Made by a program: the position numbers and the translations under genes. Below are positions 44,396-57,178 of a DNA stretch of 64,000 nucleotides, piece after piece. Positions within the stretch are counted from its first letter, which is position 1. Every line of letters begins with the position of its first letter. The stretch is taken from NCBI GenBank assembly GCA_900073065.1, contig FJOG01000006.1, forward strand, positions 1,936,113-2,000,112, read 5' to 3'. The DNA is from Phialocephala subalpina. Its lineage: Eukaryota > Ascomycota > Leotiomycetes > Helotiales > Mollisiaceae. Below the pieces are notes generated by a model, which made no database searches, had not been told where the DNA came from, and saw nothing but the letters and a program-made list of their open reading frames with translations.

Positions 44396-45829
44396 ACCGA
44401 GATCCCGTGTCAAATCCCATCCCTGGCAAAATCCCACCTTTCGAACAACTTTTAATAATTAATTATAGAATTATCCACAACGCTATAAGAAAACAGTTTA
44501 AATGTATTTATATTATTAAAGTGATAAGATTAATATAATATAAAAGAATTAAATATCTTTTAATAAATATAAAATATAATAAATTTGAAAATAAATATAT
44601 ATTATTATATATATTATTTAATATCTATTTATTTTAGGTATTTAAATGGATATTACTTTAATATATCATTACTTATACTGATTATANNNNNNNNNNNNNN
44701 NNNNNNNNNNNNNNNNNNNNNNNNNNNNNNNNNNNNNNNNNNNNNNNNNNNNNNNNNNNNNNNNNNNNNNNNNNNNNNNNNNNNNNNNNNNNNNNNNNNN
44801 NNNNNNNNNNNNNNNNNNNNNNNNNNNNNNNNNNNNNNNNNNNNNNNNNNNNNNNNNNNNNNNNNNNNNNNNNNNNNNNNNNNNNNNNNNNNNNNNNNNN
44901 NNNNNNNNNNNNNNNNNNNNNNNNNNNNNNNNNNNNNNNNNNNNNNNNNNNNNNNNNNNNNNNNNNNNNNNNNNNNNNNNNNNNNNNNNNNNNNNNNNNN
45001 NNNNNNNNNNNNNNNNNNNNNNNNNNNNNNNNNNNNNNNNNNNNNNNNNNNNNNNNNNNNNNNNNNNNNNNNNNNNNNNNNNNNNNNNNNNNNNNNNNNN
45101 NNNNNNNNNNNNNNNNNNNNNNNNNNNNNNNNNNNNNNNNNNNNNNNNNNNNNNNNNNNNNNNNNNNNNNNNNNNNNNNNNNNNNNNNNNNNNNNNNNNN
45201 NNNNNNNNNNNNNNNNNNNNNNNNNNNNNNNNNNNNNNNNNNNNNNNNNNNNNNNNNNNNNNNNNNNNNNNNNNNNNNNNNNNNNNNNNNNNNNNNNNNN
45301 NNNNNNNNNNNNNNNNNNNNNNNNNNNNNNNNNNNNNNNNNNNNNNNNNNNNNNNNNNNNNNNNNNNNNNNNNNNNNNNNNNNNNNNNNNNNNNNNNNNN
45401 NNNNNNNNNNNNNNNNNNNNNNNATAATTATTTTTTTTATTTTTTATTTTATTTTAAAAGAAATATTTTTAATATTTTTAATCTTTAATTTTGAAATATA
45501 TATGATTTTATTAATATTAATCCTTTAAATCCAATGTAATTTGTATAATATATATAGTACAAAATTAATTTTTATTAACCTTTATTGTCTTATATAAGGG
45601 ATTTATATAATATAATATTAGATTTATATTATATATTAAAAATTACTTTATATATTTAAACTTTAAACTATATATTATAATTTTAATATAATTTTATAAG
45701 CTTAAATACATATTAAGCAAGTTTTAAATTTAAAAATATTTTATTAAAAGGTGGTTGAGATATTCTAATTTTATTATTTAAATTAAGGTGGGATTTTGGT
45801 GGGGACGGGATTTCTAACGGGAATTCGGT
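44396..45829. mobile_element. AT-rich TIR-bounded block, probable decayed DNA transposon (contains gap)
   Basis: Near-identical inverted repeats of about 48 bp bound the block. The left one (44393-44440) starts ATAACCGA and ends CAAAATCCCACCTT; the right one (45785-45832) is its complement, with about eight mismatches. TA dinucleotides flank both ends (44394-44395, 45830-45831), as after Tc1/mariner or pogo-type insertion. Between the repeats the readable DNA is about 85-90% A+T and has no coding capacity. A run of N (44687-45423) hides 737 positions, so the true length is unknown. Confidence 0.7.
44687..45423. other. Assembly gap (737 N)
   Basis: All positions are N. The flanks are extremely AT-rich, so the gap most likely reflects poorly sequenced low-complexity DNA. 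Confidence 0.99.
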
Positions 45830-46050
45830 TATCAGAAGCTAGAATTGAAGCGGCATTAGAAATGGAGTTTGCAACTCGTATTCTTCGTGTTTCTCATCTC
45901 GACTTCCGAGATTAGGTAGCTGTCCTTAATACGTGACATCATATGGCAGGTGATTATCGAGATCCTCAAGCCTTTATTTAGACTCGTAACGCGCGCTCCG
46001 CACGCCGGGGCCCTGAAACCTGCCGCGCTCATAAAGGGGGGAAGTAGAAG

Positions 46051-46074
46051 CACGTGATGTGTACGTCACGTGAG
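46051..46074. promoter_or_regulatory. Two close CACGTG (bHLH-type) sites
   Basis: CACGTGA at 46051-46057 and GTCACGTGAG at 46065-46074 are 13 bp apart, about 750 bp upstream of the giant gene. The CACGTG core is bound by fungal bHLH factors (Cbf1/Pho4 class), but function here is inferred only. Confidence 0.3.
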
Positions 46075-46417
46075 AGACAAACGTTTCCTGGTGAGCACCC
46101 ACCAGAAAAGTTCGTGCTGGCGCGGAAAAAAGTAAACCTTTTCACTTCGTTTCAGGGAATTTTAGCACATAATATCTCACGTCTGGTACTTTCCAACTCT
46201 GTATACAAAGCAAGCTATCCTTCAATAAGATACAATTTTCCTTGATTATAATGTAGAGAGAATCGATTAGGGATTTTCCGTGTCCATACATCTGAATCGC
46301 GGACATCTTGACACTGTCAGATCACTGCTACCTCCTCCAAGAAGCGCGGCCAATCCACAACCACTCTCCCTTTCCCGAACACTGCAGCACCCAACATTAT
46401 GCGCTTGGTTTGTTTGT

Positions 46418-46479
46418 GTTAGATGTTGATGTTGGATGTTGATGTTGGATGTTGGATGTTGGATACTAGATACTAGATA
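46418..46479. repeat. TTGGATG/TTGATG and ATACTAG microsatellite
   Basis: About seven tandem copies of gatgttg(g)at followed by three copies of a tactagat unit, imperfect. Confidence 0.8.
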
Positions 46480-46823
46480 CATCCTCGAGGCCTGTTCAGC
46501 GCCGCGGAGCCCTACATGACGGGGAGATCCAGGGTCTTCCACAGCCTTCGCGACATGACCGAGAACCAATGATGGAGACATCTGCAGGCCAATTATCGAG
46601 CCGCAGGCAGGCAACCACGTTCGGTGACAACGCACTCACTTTAAATGTGAAGGGTGACGCGATATGTCAAGACGAACAGCAAACGAATTCTGGTCAACTC
46701 AAATATTCCGAGTTCATACCATTCTAGCACCTTACCAGCCCTTCAACTGTTTCTCCTTCGGTGATCCACTTTCATGTGAAGATAGCCGTCTGCTTCAGCT
46801 TTCTCTTTACCATTTCCACCGCA

Positions 46824-49800
46824 ATGAACAGAACCTCGAACAACAAGCTCCCTTTGGGGGCGCTCACGTACATGATTCATCATGTATTCCTCCCTCCTAA
46901 ACTCCCTAACAAGGACGACTTCAACGCCGAATACGATACGATCCTGCTTGACACGACGATCAATAGCCTTCTGAAATTCAAAGGCTTCATCACGCAAGAC
47001 CAGGCGGTCATCGTCGATTGCGTTGTTGCTACGATCACGAATTTGAGAGCTATACGCGACTCCAACGGAGCTGTCAGCGAAGAGAAGCTTGCAGATGCGC
47101 TGAGAGATCTGGATAAGAAAGGTAAGAGAGAATCTCATAGATTGGCAACATCCTTCAATCTGACTCACTCAAAGGTGGGACTATTCCACTGCATATACGC
47201 GCTCAAAATGCTGGGGTCATCATCGGAAAGGTGAACGAGTCTATCCACCTGGAGGCATTTGAGTTATCACCTCTCAACGAAGCTGTCATTACCACCAAGG
47301 GCAGACTGCAACGATCTTTTCCAGGACCCGCCTTGTTCCTGAGCATTCAAGTCTTCGAACAACCTTCATTCCAAGCTACGACGGCACAGACGCTTGCCAA
47401 AATGAGCCATCAAAGTGCCGAAGGAACAAAGCCGAAAGCTAGGAAGGCAGGCCGAATGCACGACGAGGACCGGGACACAACACACCCAAATTTGGTCACC
47501 GAGCTTTTCATGGGCTTCTTGAGATCTGTTGGTGCGCCCGTGGCAGTCTCACGTCTCTGGAAGAATACCCGTGAAGAAGTGCTCTGGCTTGACAGCCGGT
47601 CCCCATGGCGAAGGTCTCCCCTCTGGTTGCTTATCCGCGTCGCCATGCAGCTCGTCTTTGCTCGCTCGTCGGATCTGTCAAACTCGCCTGGAGACCTCTA
47701 CAAAATTTTCATGCTGTTCCTCATGACCCGCGTCCTAGAGAGATCACTTGAGGTGTCCATCCCCAGCGATCTTTTGTACTCGATGAACGCCAAAGTCGCC
47801 CGCCGCTTGCTGAAGCTTGATTCTGCTGTCAATGAACCAGCACTAAGCTTCATTGAGAACGTCTTACGAAAGACTAACACCCTCCTTGATACAAGGTGGT
47901 CGAAAACTATGAAACAAGAGACGCTGCAATTCGACCTGTCCCGTCTTGAACACCTGGATTTTGAACGAGACACTGTCAACTCCCTCCCTAAACTGGATCT
48001 CTACATTGAGGCGATGGCCAATCGAAAGAACAATAAAGTGTCCGTTGCCTTTCAACCGAGATCCGATCTCATCAAGTATGAAGCAGAAGAGTTCCCGAAC
48101 TTTCTAGAGTCTTGGACAGCCGACTATACACCATACAATCTGAAGGCTTTCGAAGCCTGGGTAGCTTCGAACCTGAGTTCGTGGTTGGGTGACCACAAGG
48201 CAAGCTCGAGCACATGTGCTGGCTTGGGCGAATTGATTCGGACTTACCATGGTATTGCATATTCCTTCTACTCTGGCAATCCTGAGGGCATATCGTTAAT
48301 GCTACTCACTATCCTCGAGCTCTGGGTCGCTTGCGACGAATCTGCGACCCATATCTGTGAAATTTTGAGAGATTATGACCCTGGTATCCCAAAAGAACTC
48401 CTCGAATCTCTGGTGCTACCCTTCAAGTCCCAGATGGAAAGGTTGCTTCACGTGGAGGATTACCTCGAGCGACGAAGAGATTGCGCTAAGTTTCCAGCCC
48501 CGCACATCTTTCAGGCATTCGGGCATCAAAACACTTTCTCCGCCAGATACTTCGCCCAATCCCCTGAGCACCAAAGGTTACTCGCGGACATCAAAACGAA
48601 GGCAGCTTCTGATAGACAGGAAAAGCGGGATGAACTTCGTAGGATGAAGGCGCAGTACGCCGATTTAATGCAACTTTACGATCGGAGCAATTGTGAATAC
48701 TACGAGTACAACGATCCATGGACGGGCCTCTGTGAAGAACGCCATAAAAGCAGCATCTGTCAGAAGTGTAGGTACAAATCTCAAGCCACCGCCTTGAGTA
48801 TCCGAGTTCATGAATGGCCATTGCCTAGTGACGAATGGGAAGAACGATGCACCGTCTTCGAGCTCAAAGTACCGCACTCATTCGGTCATTGGCGCGATAC
48901 GACCCTGTTTCTCATGCTAAATGTCCTCCAGAGTGGCTACATATCGGAAGAATCGCCACGGTCAAGCCACCACCTACAATCATACACTGGACTTTCAGCT
49001 TTCTTCGTCCCTTTCAGCTTCACACAGCGCACTAGCCTCCTGTCCCAGAACAAGCCTCATGAAGTCACGCATCGCCGCGATAAACCAATATCAACCACCA
49101 CCGAAAGCGATGTTTGCCTCAACAACGGGCTATCATATGAATATTACGACAGCGAAACCGGGTTCTTCATCAGAAACCTCGTTTTGAGGGATGAAATGCC
49201 GAAAGCTTGCACATACAAGCTCCCAGCGCTGTCATCGTCTCTCCAGAAGTTCGTATTCCGCCCTGCCGTTATGCCCAGCGGGCCATCACCGAACACTGTC
49301 ATCGCTAGTCAGTTTGACTGTCCTGATCACATGTCACTCGATGAGTACAAAGCATTAAGTACCATTCCCCTTGGTTACAGGATTCAGTGGCTCCATCTAC
49401 TACGGGAACTGTCATTGCCATCCGTTGATTTCAAGAAGGTGGAGACAAGCCTTGTGATTCTACAGTCCATTTATCAAGCTGGACCACCGAAAAGCGGCAG
49501 CGTCTTCAGGGAGAGTCACTCTATTCTAAACGATGAGAATTTCTCATATCGTCTCTTAGAAGCCCTCCATGGAGCGCTTCAGAGAGTCAAGGAGAACTGG
49601 GAGTCTTCCCAAGCTCTCCAAACTTTCATATCCTTGGCCCACCGGCTACTCTCGTTGACCTCTACCCAGCAGATTAGAGGCGAGTGTTTAGCGTATCTAG
49701 CTAAAGTTCGACTTGTTACTTTCAGCTGGGTCGATCTTCTCAGACAGAAGGCATACAAGGCAACGAATGACGACCAGAGAATTGATCTAAGTGCGAAGGC

Positions 49801-52800
49801 CGTTGAGGTTGCTTTGATATGTGTCGATTCTTTCAACCTCGACGAAAGATATCTGGACGGTGTTCTATCTGTACCAGAAGATGCTACGATCATTATTCAA
49901 TGCTCCATAGTCATCCAAGAAGGAGACCTCACGGTCTCGAAGACGACCGAACCCATTACTTCTCTACTATACCGGCGTTGGAAAGCGCTTTCACACCGCT
50001 GCTACACCATTCTAGCAAAAGAAATCTTGGAAAGGAACAATCGATGCCTGGACGATGCCATAAAAAAGTCCTGGTCAGCTTATCAGGCAGGATACGGCTG
50101 GCGAGTGGCTTCGGATCAATCTAACCATTGGCTTGTGACCCAGGCTGCACCTGAGGGCGACAGCGATCCTATCTGGGTTCATTTCAATATGTTGGATAGC
50201 GAGCTTCTGGTCAACGGAGTCCCATTGGCTCGCCTCCCTGCGCAGTACGAACGTCACCCCTACTATTCGACTTTGTTTGGCAACTCCACTGTCGAGGTGA
50301 TGCCCACTGCCATTCCTGGCATGCAATTTTCTGGCAAGGAGGAGTATGCCGGCTATACGCTTCACTTTGGCATCAATTCCTTTTCTGGCATTTTTGGATC
50401 TTCAGAGACCGATCTTTTGATTCAAGCGATGAAAGGCGGTCGAAAATATGAACTTATTCCCTCTAGAGTTCTTCGTGGAAACTTTCCTACAGCTTTCGTC
50501 GATGATTTCGTTCATTGGTATGACTTCAACAACCTGTCCGTAGAATTTCGGCCTGTCAAGGACCCTTGGACATCATCTCCCAACAATTGGAGATTGACTA
50601 GACCCAGACCGGAATCGAAGTGGCATCTGACAAAGGATGGAAATTCTCTGGTCGGAGTCAAGAGCGAGACTGCGCAAATGATATCTTGTATACTGTCTCC
50701 ACTGGAGGATTCGCTAAGGATACATGGCACCTTCAATCGCCAGTCCTTATCCTTGGAGATTGAGCTTCCGAAAATCCGGCTAGGCTTTTATCTCAAGTTA
50801 AAGGAATCATCGATTCAATCAAGACAATTCCGCGGAATGTCAATCGATCCAGATCAGTCGCTTGGTACCCTAATCGGCCTTTACAACAAACTTATCCTGA
50901 AAGACGAGAGGCAAGGTAACCGCCGTCTTATTGTACCAGAGGGACCCGTATCGCACCAAATTAGTGACGGTCATGTTCGTGTTGTTATCGACAAAACATC
51001 TGCTTCTAAAGCTCATGCCTACGAGGTCAATGGCCGGCTTGGTACATTAATCGATAATGAGAATTTGCAGAGCAAGCTATTCTTGTGTTATCTTCATGCA
51101 CTTACTTCTTTTTGCTTACCTGACCCTCTTACGCAAAATTCTGGGACAGAGCAGGCGCTATCGATCCTGAACTCTGCAGCTATCAGATCCTTTGGTCGAC
51201 TCACTCAAGAAAACGTCGAAATTCTCGAACAGATTGCACACCTGACGCCAAAGAGAAGCTACTATCCAGCCAACGAGCGTGTCATGCAAATGGTGGAGTG
51301 GTCGTCGGGACTCGGATTTCTAGCCCAGCACGGCGGATTCTACAAGTGCGTCAAGTCAATATTTGGCCAAGCAGATACAACCAAAGTATTCTATCCGGAA
51401 TCTAATTTGGTTCTGCCAAAGCTAGAGTCAAATCAAGACTTGCTAGACCGCGACTGTATCCGGTCATCCACATTTCGCGTCTCAGGCTTCGGAGCTGAGG
51501 ATTACACTATCGAACACGATGCAAAATACTCAGCCAGGGATAGAACCAAGATTTCAGCACGAGGATTTCGAGCTTTCTTAATGTCAAGCGTCATATATCG
51601 TGGCTGCGCAGCCCTTCCATTCAGTATTTCGTCTTCATCCTATTTGAAAGACCAGTTGTGGACTTTTCTCTCGCAAACGCCTGAAATCCTTGGCCCAAGC
51701 CGTCCATTGCAGTCCTCCGAGCTGAAATACGATGCTAGACTGCTCCTAGATGGGTCCGAATTTTTCTCCATGCATTGGACTGTTCTCCATCAGAATTTGG
51801 GTAGAGGACAGTCCTGGATTGACAAGTTTCGCTTGATGATATGGCTTTCTACGCTCGCTTTCTCCGAGAAGACCGACATGGACATTCTCCAAGTACTAGC
51901 CTCATTCTTCACCGTTCCAGCCATGGTGCAGATATCTATACCACGAATGAAGTCCTTTCAGTTGCGTCATGGTACCAAGGCGATTAAAAACGAATTGCGG
52001 AATCTCATCAAGCCAGCACTTCTCCCTTTGCGTAGTTGCCCTGAGGCACAGATGCCTTCCCTTACTGGGGAGTCCAAATACATGCGCCAGAATCGTCGGC
52101 ATCGTACATTTCAAGGCAACCAAGATCGTGCGCTGACCGAATTGGTAAACGCACTGCATGCTCAATTTCCTTGTGAAATTCCTACTACCCCGACATGTGG
52201 CGCCTCGGGCAACCTCAGCACGTACATTGACAAGGCCAAAGCTATGGAAATGGTCAAACCCAAGTTCAAGACATGGTTTGAAAACCATTTATTCTCTGAA
52301 TACCTTGGGAAAATCGGCGATAAATTCATGGCCCAAACCTTTAGCTCAGTGGAGACGCCATCGTCTTTCTTTTTAGTCCCAGAATGGAATCTTCAGAGAA
52401 AACACGGGTTTATCTCCATCGATGAGATTTTCGATTGTGCAATCCCACCTGTGTTACCCCCTGGTCCGACAAACACAATCGACCTTTTGTCTCGAGCTAG
52501 TAGTGCAGATACGAATGCCCTTCGTCTGGCTGAACTCATAGACCATCTTGACGCTCAGGCCAAGTCCAAATACGAACAGGACTACGTCAAGGACCTACAA
52601 GACAGTATGTCCTCTTTACGGGACCGGGAAGAGAAATACCACTTGAAATCGGGGCAAGATGTGGAAGACATTTTATCTCATCATCTGGACAACTGCAACG
52701 AGCGTTGTAACGGCATTTACTCTGCCATCGCCTCTGCATTAATTCCTTCTGCTAACAACGCTTCTGCGGTGGCTTCTATCGCCAGACAATGGCCGAGATT

Positions 52801-55800
52801 ATCTCCCACATTCTTCCTCCAACAGCTCAGTCGCAGTCGGTGGTCAAAAATCAAGGACTGGCAGCACTGCATTGTTCAGTACGGGCTTGCCCTCACAGAG
52901 CTTCAACGAGCTGAACGTCTTCTTAACTCGGTTGGTAAGCACGCGGAGCTTATCAAAGAGCTGAGGAATCCGGGCCATACCAATTGGAGTCCTTCCGAGT
53001 ATCCCGAGGCTTTGCTGTTGGAAGTTGAAAGCGGCATCATGATTCGAGAAGTTCAAGAGCAGATAGCTCGACAGATGAGGGATCCCCCGTCCGGTATAAA
53101 TGCTGTGATGCAGCTAAACATGGGCGAAGGAAAGTCATCGGTTATTGTCCCCATCGTGGCTGCTGCCCTCGCGAACGGCTCTAGGTTGGTTCGTGTTATC
53201 GTGGCCAAGCCTCAGTCTAAGCAGATGTTCCATATGCTGCTTTCTAAGTTGGGAGGACTGCTAGACCGACGTGTATATCATATGCCGTTTTCTCGTGAGC
53301 TGAAGCTCGGTCAGGCGGAGGCAACGGCGATTGACAGTATCTGCCGAGAATGCATGAAAAATGGCGGCATTCTCCTTGTTCAGCCCGAACATATCTTATC
53401 GTTCAAACTGATGGGTCTGGAGTGCTTGATTACGGGTAAGGAGGCTATTGGCAGATCCCTGCTAAGCACACAGGAATTTTTCGACACATCATCTCGCGAT
53501 CTTGTGGATGAGAGTGATGAGAATTTCAGTGTTAAATTCGAATTGATCTATACAATGGGCATGCAGCGGCCCATTGAACTTAGTCCCGAGCGGTGGATCT
53601 GTATTCAACAAGTGCTGGACCTCGTCAGGATTTTTGTGCCGTTAGTGAAGAAGGACTTTCCAGACTCGATCGACGTTAATGAGCGTCGGCCAGGAGCTTT
53701 CCCAAGAACTCGAGTTCTCCGGCCTAGTGCGGGACAGGATATTCTAAGCCGTATTGCAAAGCGTATTTGCGAGACTGGACTGAATGGTTTCCCAATTGCT
53801 AGACAGCCTGAGTCGATCCGACAAGCGGTTTTCAGGTATATCACTGAGCGAAACCTCACCGCAGCAAACATTACCCAAGTTGAAAACCAGGGTCAAGGAG
53901 GTTTTTGGGCAGAGGTTACAAGCAATACCCTGCTTCTGTTACGTGGTCTCTTAGCTGGCGGAGTACTTGCTTTTGCATTCGGCCAGAAACGCTGGAGAGT
54001 CAATTACGGTCTCGATTCTACCAGGATACCCGGTACTAAGCTGGCTGTTCCTTATCGGGCTAAAGACAGTCCTGCCCCCCGATCAGAATTCAGCCACCCA
54101 GACGTCGTCATTGTTCTGACGTCCCTAAGCTATTACTATGGCGGATTAAAGAACGACGAGCTATTCCTTGCTTTACGTCATCTTCTGAAATCTGACCAAG
54201 CCGACGACGAGTACCAGGCATGGGTCAAAGATGCCCCGGAGCTACCAACTGCTTTCCAGGACTTCTCAGGTATTAATCTCAAGGATGAGATACAATGTAT
54301 AGAGCAAGTATTTCCATCTCTACGCTACGCCAAAGCTACCGTGGACTATTTCTTAGCGCACATCGTCTTCCCAAAAGAGATGAAAGAGTTCCCACACAAG
54401 CTGTCAGCATCCGGGTGGGACATTGGCGAGATCAAAACGCTCCCAACAACCGGCTTTAGTGGTACGAATGACTCTCGAAAGATCCTCCCACTCGGCGTCG
54501 GGCATCTTGACCTTCAGGAGCAAAAGCATACCAATGCCTTGGTACTAGAATACATCCTCCAACCCGAAAATTCTATTGCGCTTATGCCATCACGAGGAAA
54601 AGCTTTTAGCTCGGATGCAGAGTTGCTAATGGCTATGGTAACGAATATGGATCCAGCAGTGCAAGTCATTCTCGATGTGGGAGCCCAGATTTTGGAACTC
54701 AGCAATTTGATGGTTGCGAGCAAATGGCTGAAGATGACTCCGGATCATGATAAAACTCAGGCTGCCGTATTCTTTGACGATAGCGACGAGCTCTGTGTTC
54801 TTGATCGGAGAGGAAGAGTTGAGCCCTGGCAAACATCTCCTTTCGCAAAGCAGCCTGACGTTTGTCTTATCTTTCTCGACGAGGCTCACACAAGGGGAAC
54901 TGATTTAAAATTACCGATTCATTATCGAGCGGCCGTTACCCTGGGGCCCAGTCTGACAAAGGACAGATTAGTCCAGGGTAAGTCTCAGTCCCTTTGTGAT
55001 GGTCTAACTGACATTAGCGCAGCATGTATGAGAATGAGACAGCTCGGCAAAGGGCAATCGGTCGTCTTCTGTATTCCAGAGGAAATTAGATCCAAGATAC
55101 TGGCACGATCACCCAAGCGTGATGAGGCGACTATCGATGTGTCGGATGTTCTTAACTGGGCTATCTCGGAAACCTGTATCGATATCCGACGGAGCTTGCC
55201 TTTATGGGCAACCCAAGGCCAGCGATTTGAAAGACAGAGTGCGATCTGGGCTGAGGCTCGTAATACAGGCCATGTACACATGTCAAAAGACCTAGCTGAT
55301 AAGTTTCTCGAAGACGAAGCCCAGAGTCTAGAGGACCGGTATCGACCCCGTTCCGGGACTGATATAACCTCGTTCGTGCAAGCAGGGCAGAACAAGAACC
55401 TCAATCTTATTATAGAGCGCTGTCAAGAGTTCAACAACTTAGAATTCGGTTCTTCTACTCTTCAGGAGGAACAAGAGCGCGAACTCTCTCCGGAAATCGA
55501 GGAGGAGCGTCAAGTCCAGAAGCCAGCGCCTGCAACACCAGCGACGCATAAAATCGACATCGACTTAATCACGTTTGTCACCCAGGGTGTCCCAGTCCCC
55601 GAATCAAAAGCCTACAAACCCGCTTTCGAAGCTTTATGCAACACCAGTGCAGCAGCATACCTCAACGTATCGCAATTTCCGCGAGATCTCCTTGTCACAG
55701 CCGACTTCGCTAGCACGATCCAGATATCTGGCAAATCCTATATTTCAGATGCATACCAGCGACCTGTTCAGTGGGTCCTTACGAGCACCGGGCGCAAAAA

Positions 55801-56317
55801 CATTGTCAGGTTCATAATGATTATCAGCCCATTCGAGGCGCATGGTTTATTGCCCCTAATTATGGAATCGAAGACAGTGACGCTTCACCTTTACTCGCCG
55901 CGGCCAAACATGGGCTTCCGCGCCTTGGACGGATTGGATTTGTATACAGTTCCTGTGCGATCAGTGATGCCTACTCTACCGCGGAACCTTATCATACAGC
56001 TAAATTTGTTCGCAGGGCAGCTGTACCTCAGCTCGTACCAGGAATATGTAGAGGTTTGCCAATTCCTCGGCCTTGCTTATGAGAAGACAGAGAACGGCGC
56101 TGTCGTTGCTGCCGACGGATTCATCATCTCCCGGAATGGTAGCGTCGGACCAGGATCTCAGTGTACGTTTAGGGACAGCCCTGTCAAGTTCTTGAAAGTA
56201 CTCATGACGAAGATTCGGAGGAACTGCGAAGGGATTGATAAGACTCATATGGGTCAGATCTTGGATGGTAAGATTCTTCTTCCTGCGGATTTTGGAAACT
56301 CAGAGGATGGGGTTTAG
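46824..56317 (+). CDS. Giant DUF6606/DUF3638/DUF3645 protein with helicase-like motifs
   Basis: Exons 46824-47121, 47175-54977 and 55023-56317 give 3131 residues. The first intron (53 nt) splits LDKKG/GTIPLHIRAQN. The second (45 nt, GTAAGT ... CGCAG) restores DRLVQ/ACMRMRQLGKGQ. The N-terminal LTYMIHHVFLPPKLPNKDDF begins DUF6606. A Cys/His cluster at about 606-640 (NCEYYEYNDPW ... SSICQKCRY) may bind zinc. DUF3638 starts near 2050 with AVMQLNMGEGKSSVIVPIVA, a Walker-A-like loop. DUF3645 is near 2406 (SHPDVVIVLTSLSYYYGGLK), followed by IFLDEAHTRGTDLKLP (about 2666) and QACMRMRQLGKGQSVVF. Databases often call the family 'ubiquitinyl hydrolase 1', but I see no thiol-protease triad supporting that. 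The protein is probably cytosolic, and the gene is intact and full length for the family. Start chosen at MNRTSNNKLP; an upstream Met 21 codons earlier is in frame. Confidence 0.92.
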
Positions 56318-57178
56318 GCAATAGGCGAGGAGAGGGTCTTGGAAAGGGCGGATGCGAAATTGGATAGGCGAGTATGTCATTAAGAGCATCAGGCTCTGAG
56401 GATTGGAGTTAGACTGATAAGGCTGGAAATCTGACCAAGAGGCAGCGAAAGCTATAAGAGAAGAGTATGAAGCGTAAGAGTGCTTCTGTACGAAGAGCAT
56501 AAAGTGTCAAACAGAAAAGTTATTAATGCGCGATGAATTGGAAGTGAAGTGGCTAAAATGAGACTTTGACTCGGAATTCTCGATCCTGGGGGCTATACCG
56601 AGGAATAGCGTTCGAATCCAGCCAAAACTGATTGTCATTAGTTTTGTTCATCAATGCCGGGGAAAGTGATTGGTATCTGGAATCAGGCTTCGGTGGACAG
56701 TCTGGGTCTCGTTCGGTGAGCAAGAGACGGTTTTTCTTTGGTGAATACTCGACTATGTACGCGTCGTACACTTCACGGGGTTACCCATCGCTTTGACTTC
56801 CGGTCCCACGTGTCGAACTTAGCCATGTCCCAGCGTGTACCTGGGCATTGGTTAGCACCGTTATACCTATGCTCATCCTGATAGTGATCAGAATGCTGAA
56901 AGGTGCGATCGTATGTCCAGGCTGAAGCGACCCAGCGTCGGCGATCAAAGCGTGGCCCCTCAACCCAAGTACTCGGGAAGAGGACACGCGGTCAAGAATT
57001 AGAGGAGGCGGAGTATGAGATTAGAGCGTCGGGAATGGAGGCATATTGTTCTGTGCTCGGATTTTAGGCTGAATTGATATTCAATTTTTTGGAAAATATT
57101 CCTGTGCCTTTGCTGACTGCCAATTTGCTAACATGCACGAGCAAGAAAAGCTCAAGCTTCAAAGGATCTAACCAATCC
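56318..57178. other. Convergent 3' region
   Basis: Between the 3' ends of the giant gene and the zinc-finger gene; no coding signal seen. Confidence 0.5.

Larger units (their letters stand above)
45832..46823. other. Upstream region of the DUF3638 giant gene
   Basis: No gene supported. It contains paired CACGTG sites and a TTGGATG-type microsatellite, listed separately. Confidence 0.5.

Noticed and set aside
44585..45427. 280-codon ORF through the N run
   Set aside because: It consists mostly of unknown residues across the assembly gap.
46761..46823. Possible signal peptide (VCFSFLFTISTA) upstream of the giant protein
   Set aside because: The in-frame Met at 46761 would add a hydrophobic leader, but the family starts directly before the LTYMIHHVFLPPKLP block and is not secreted. 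The start at 46824 is preferred.
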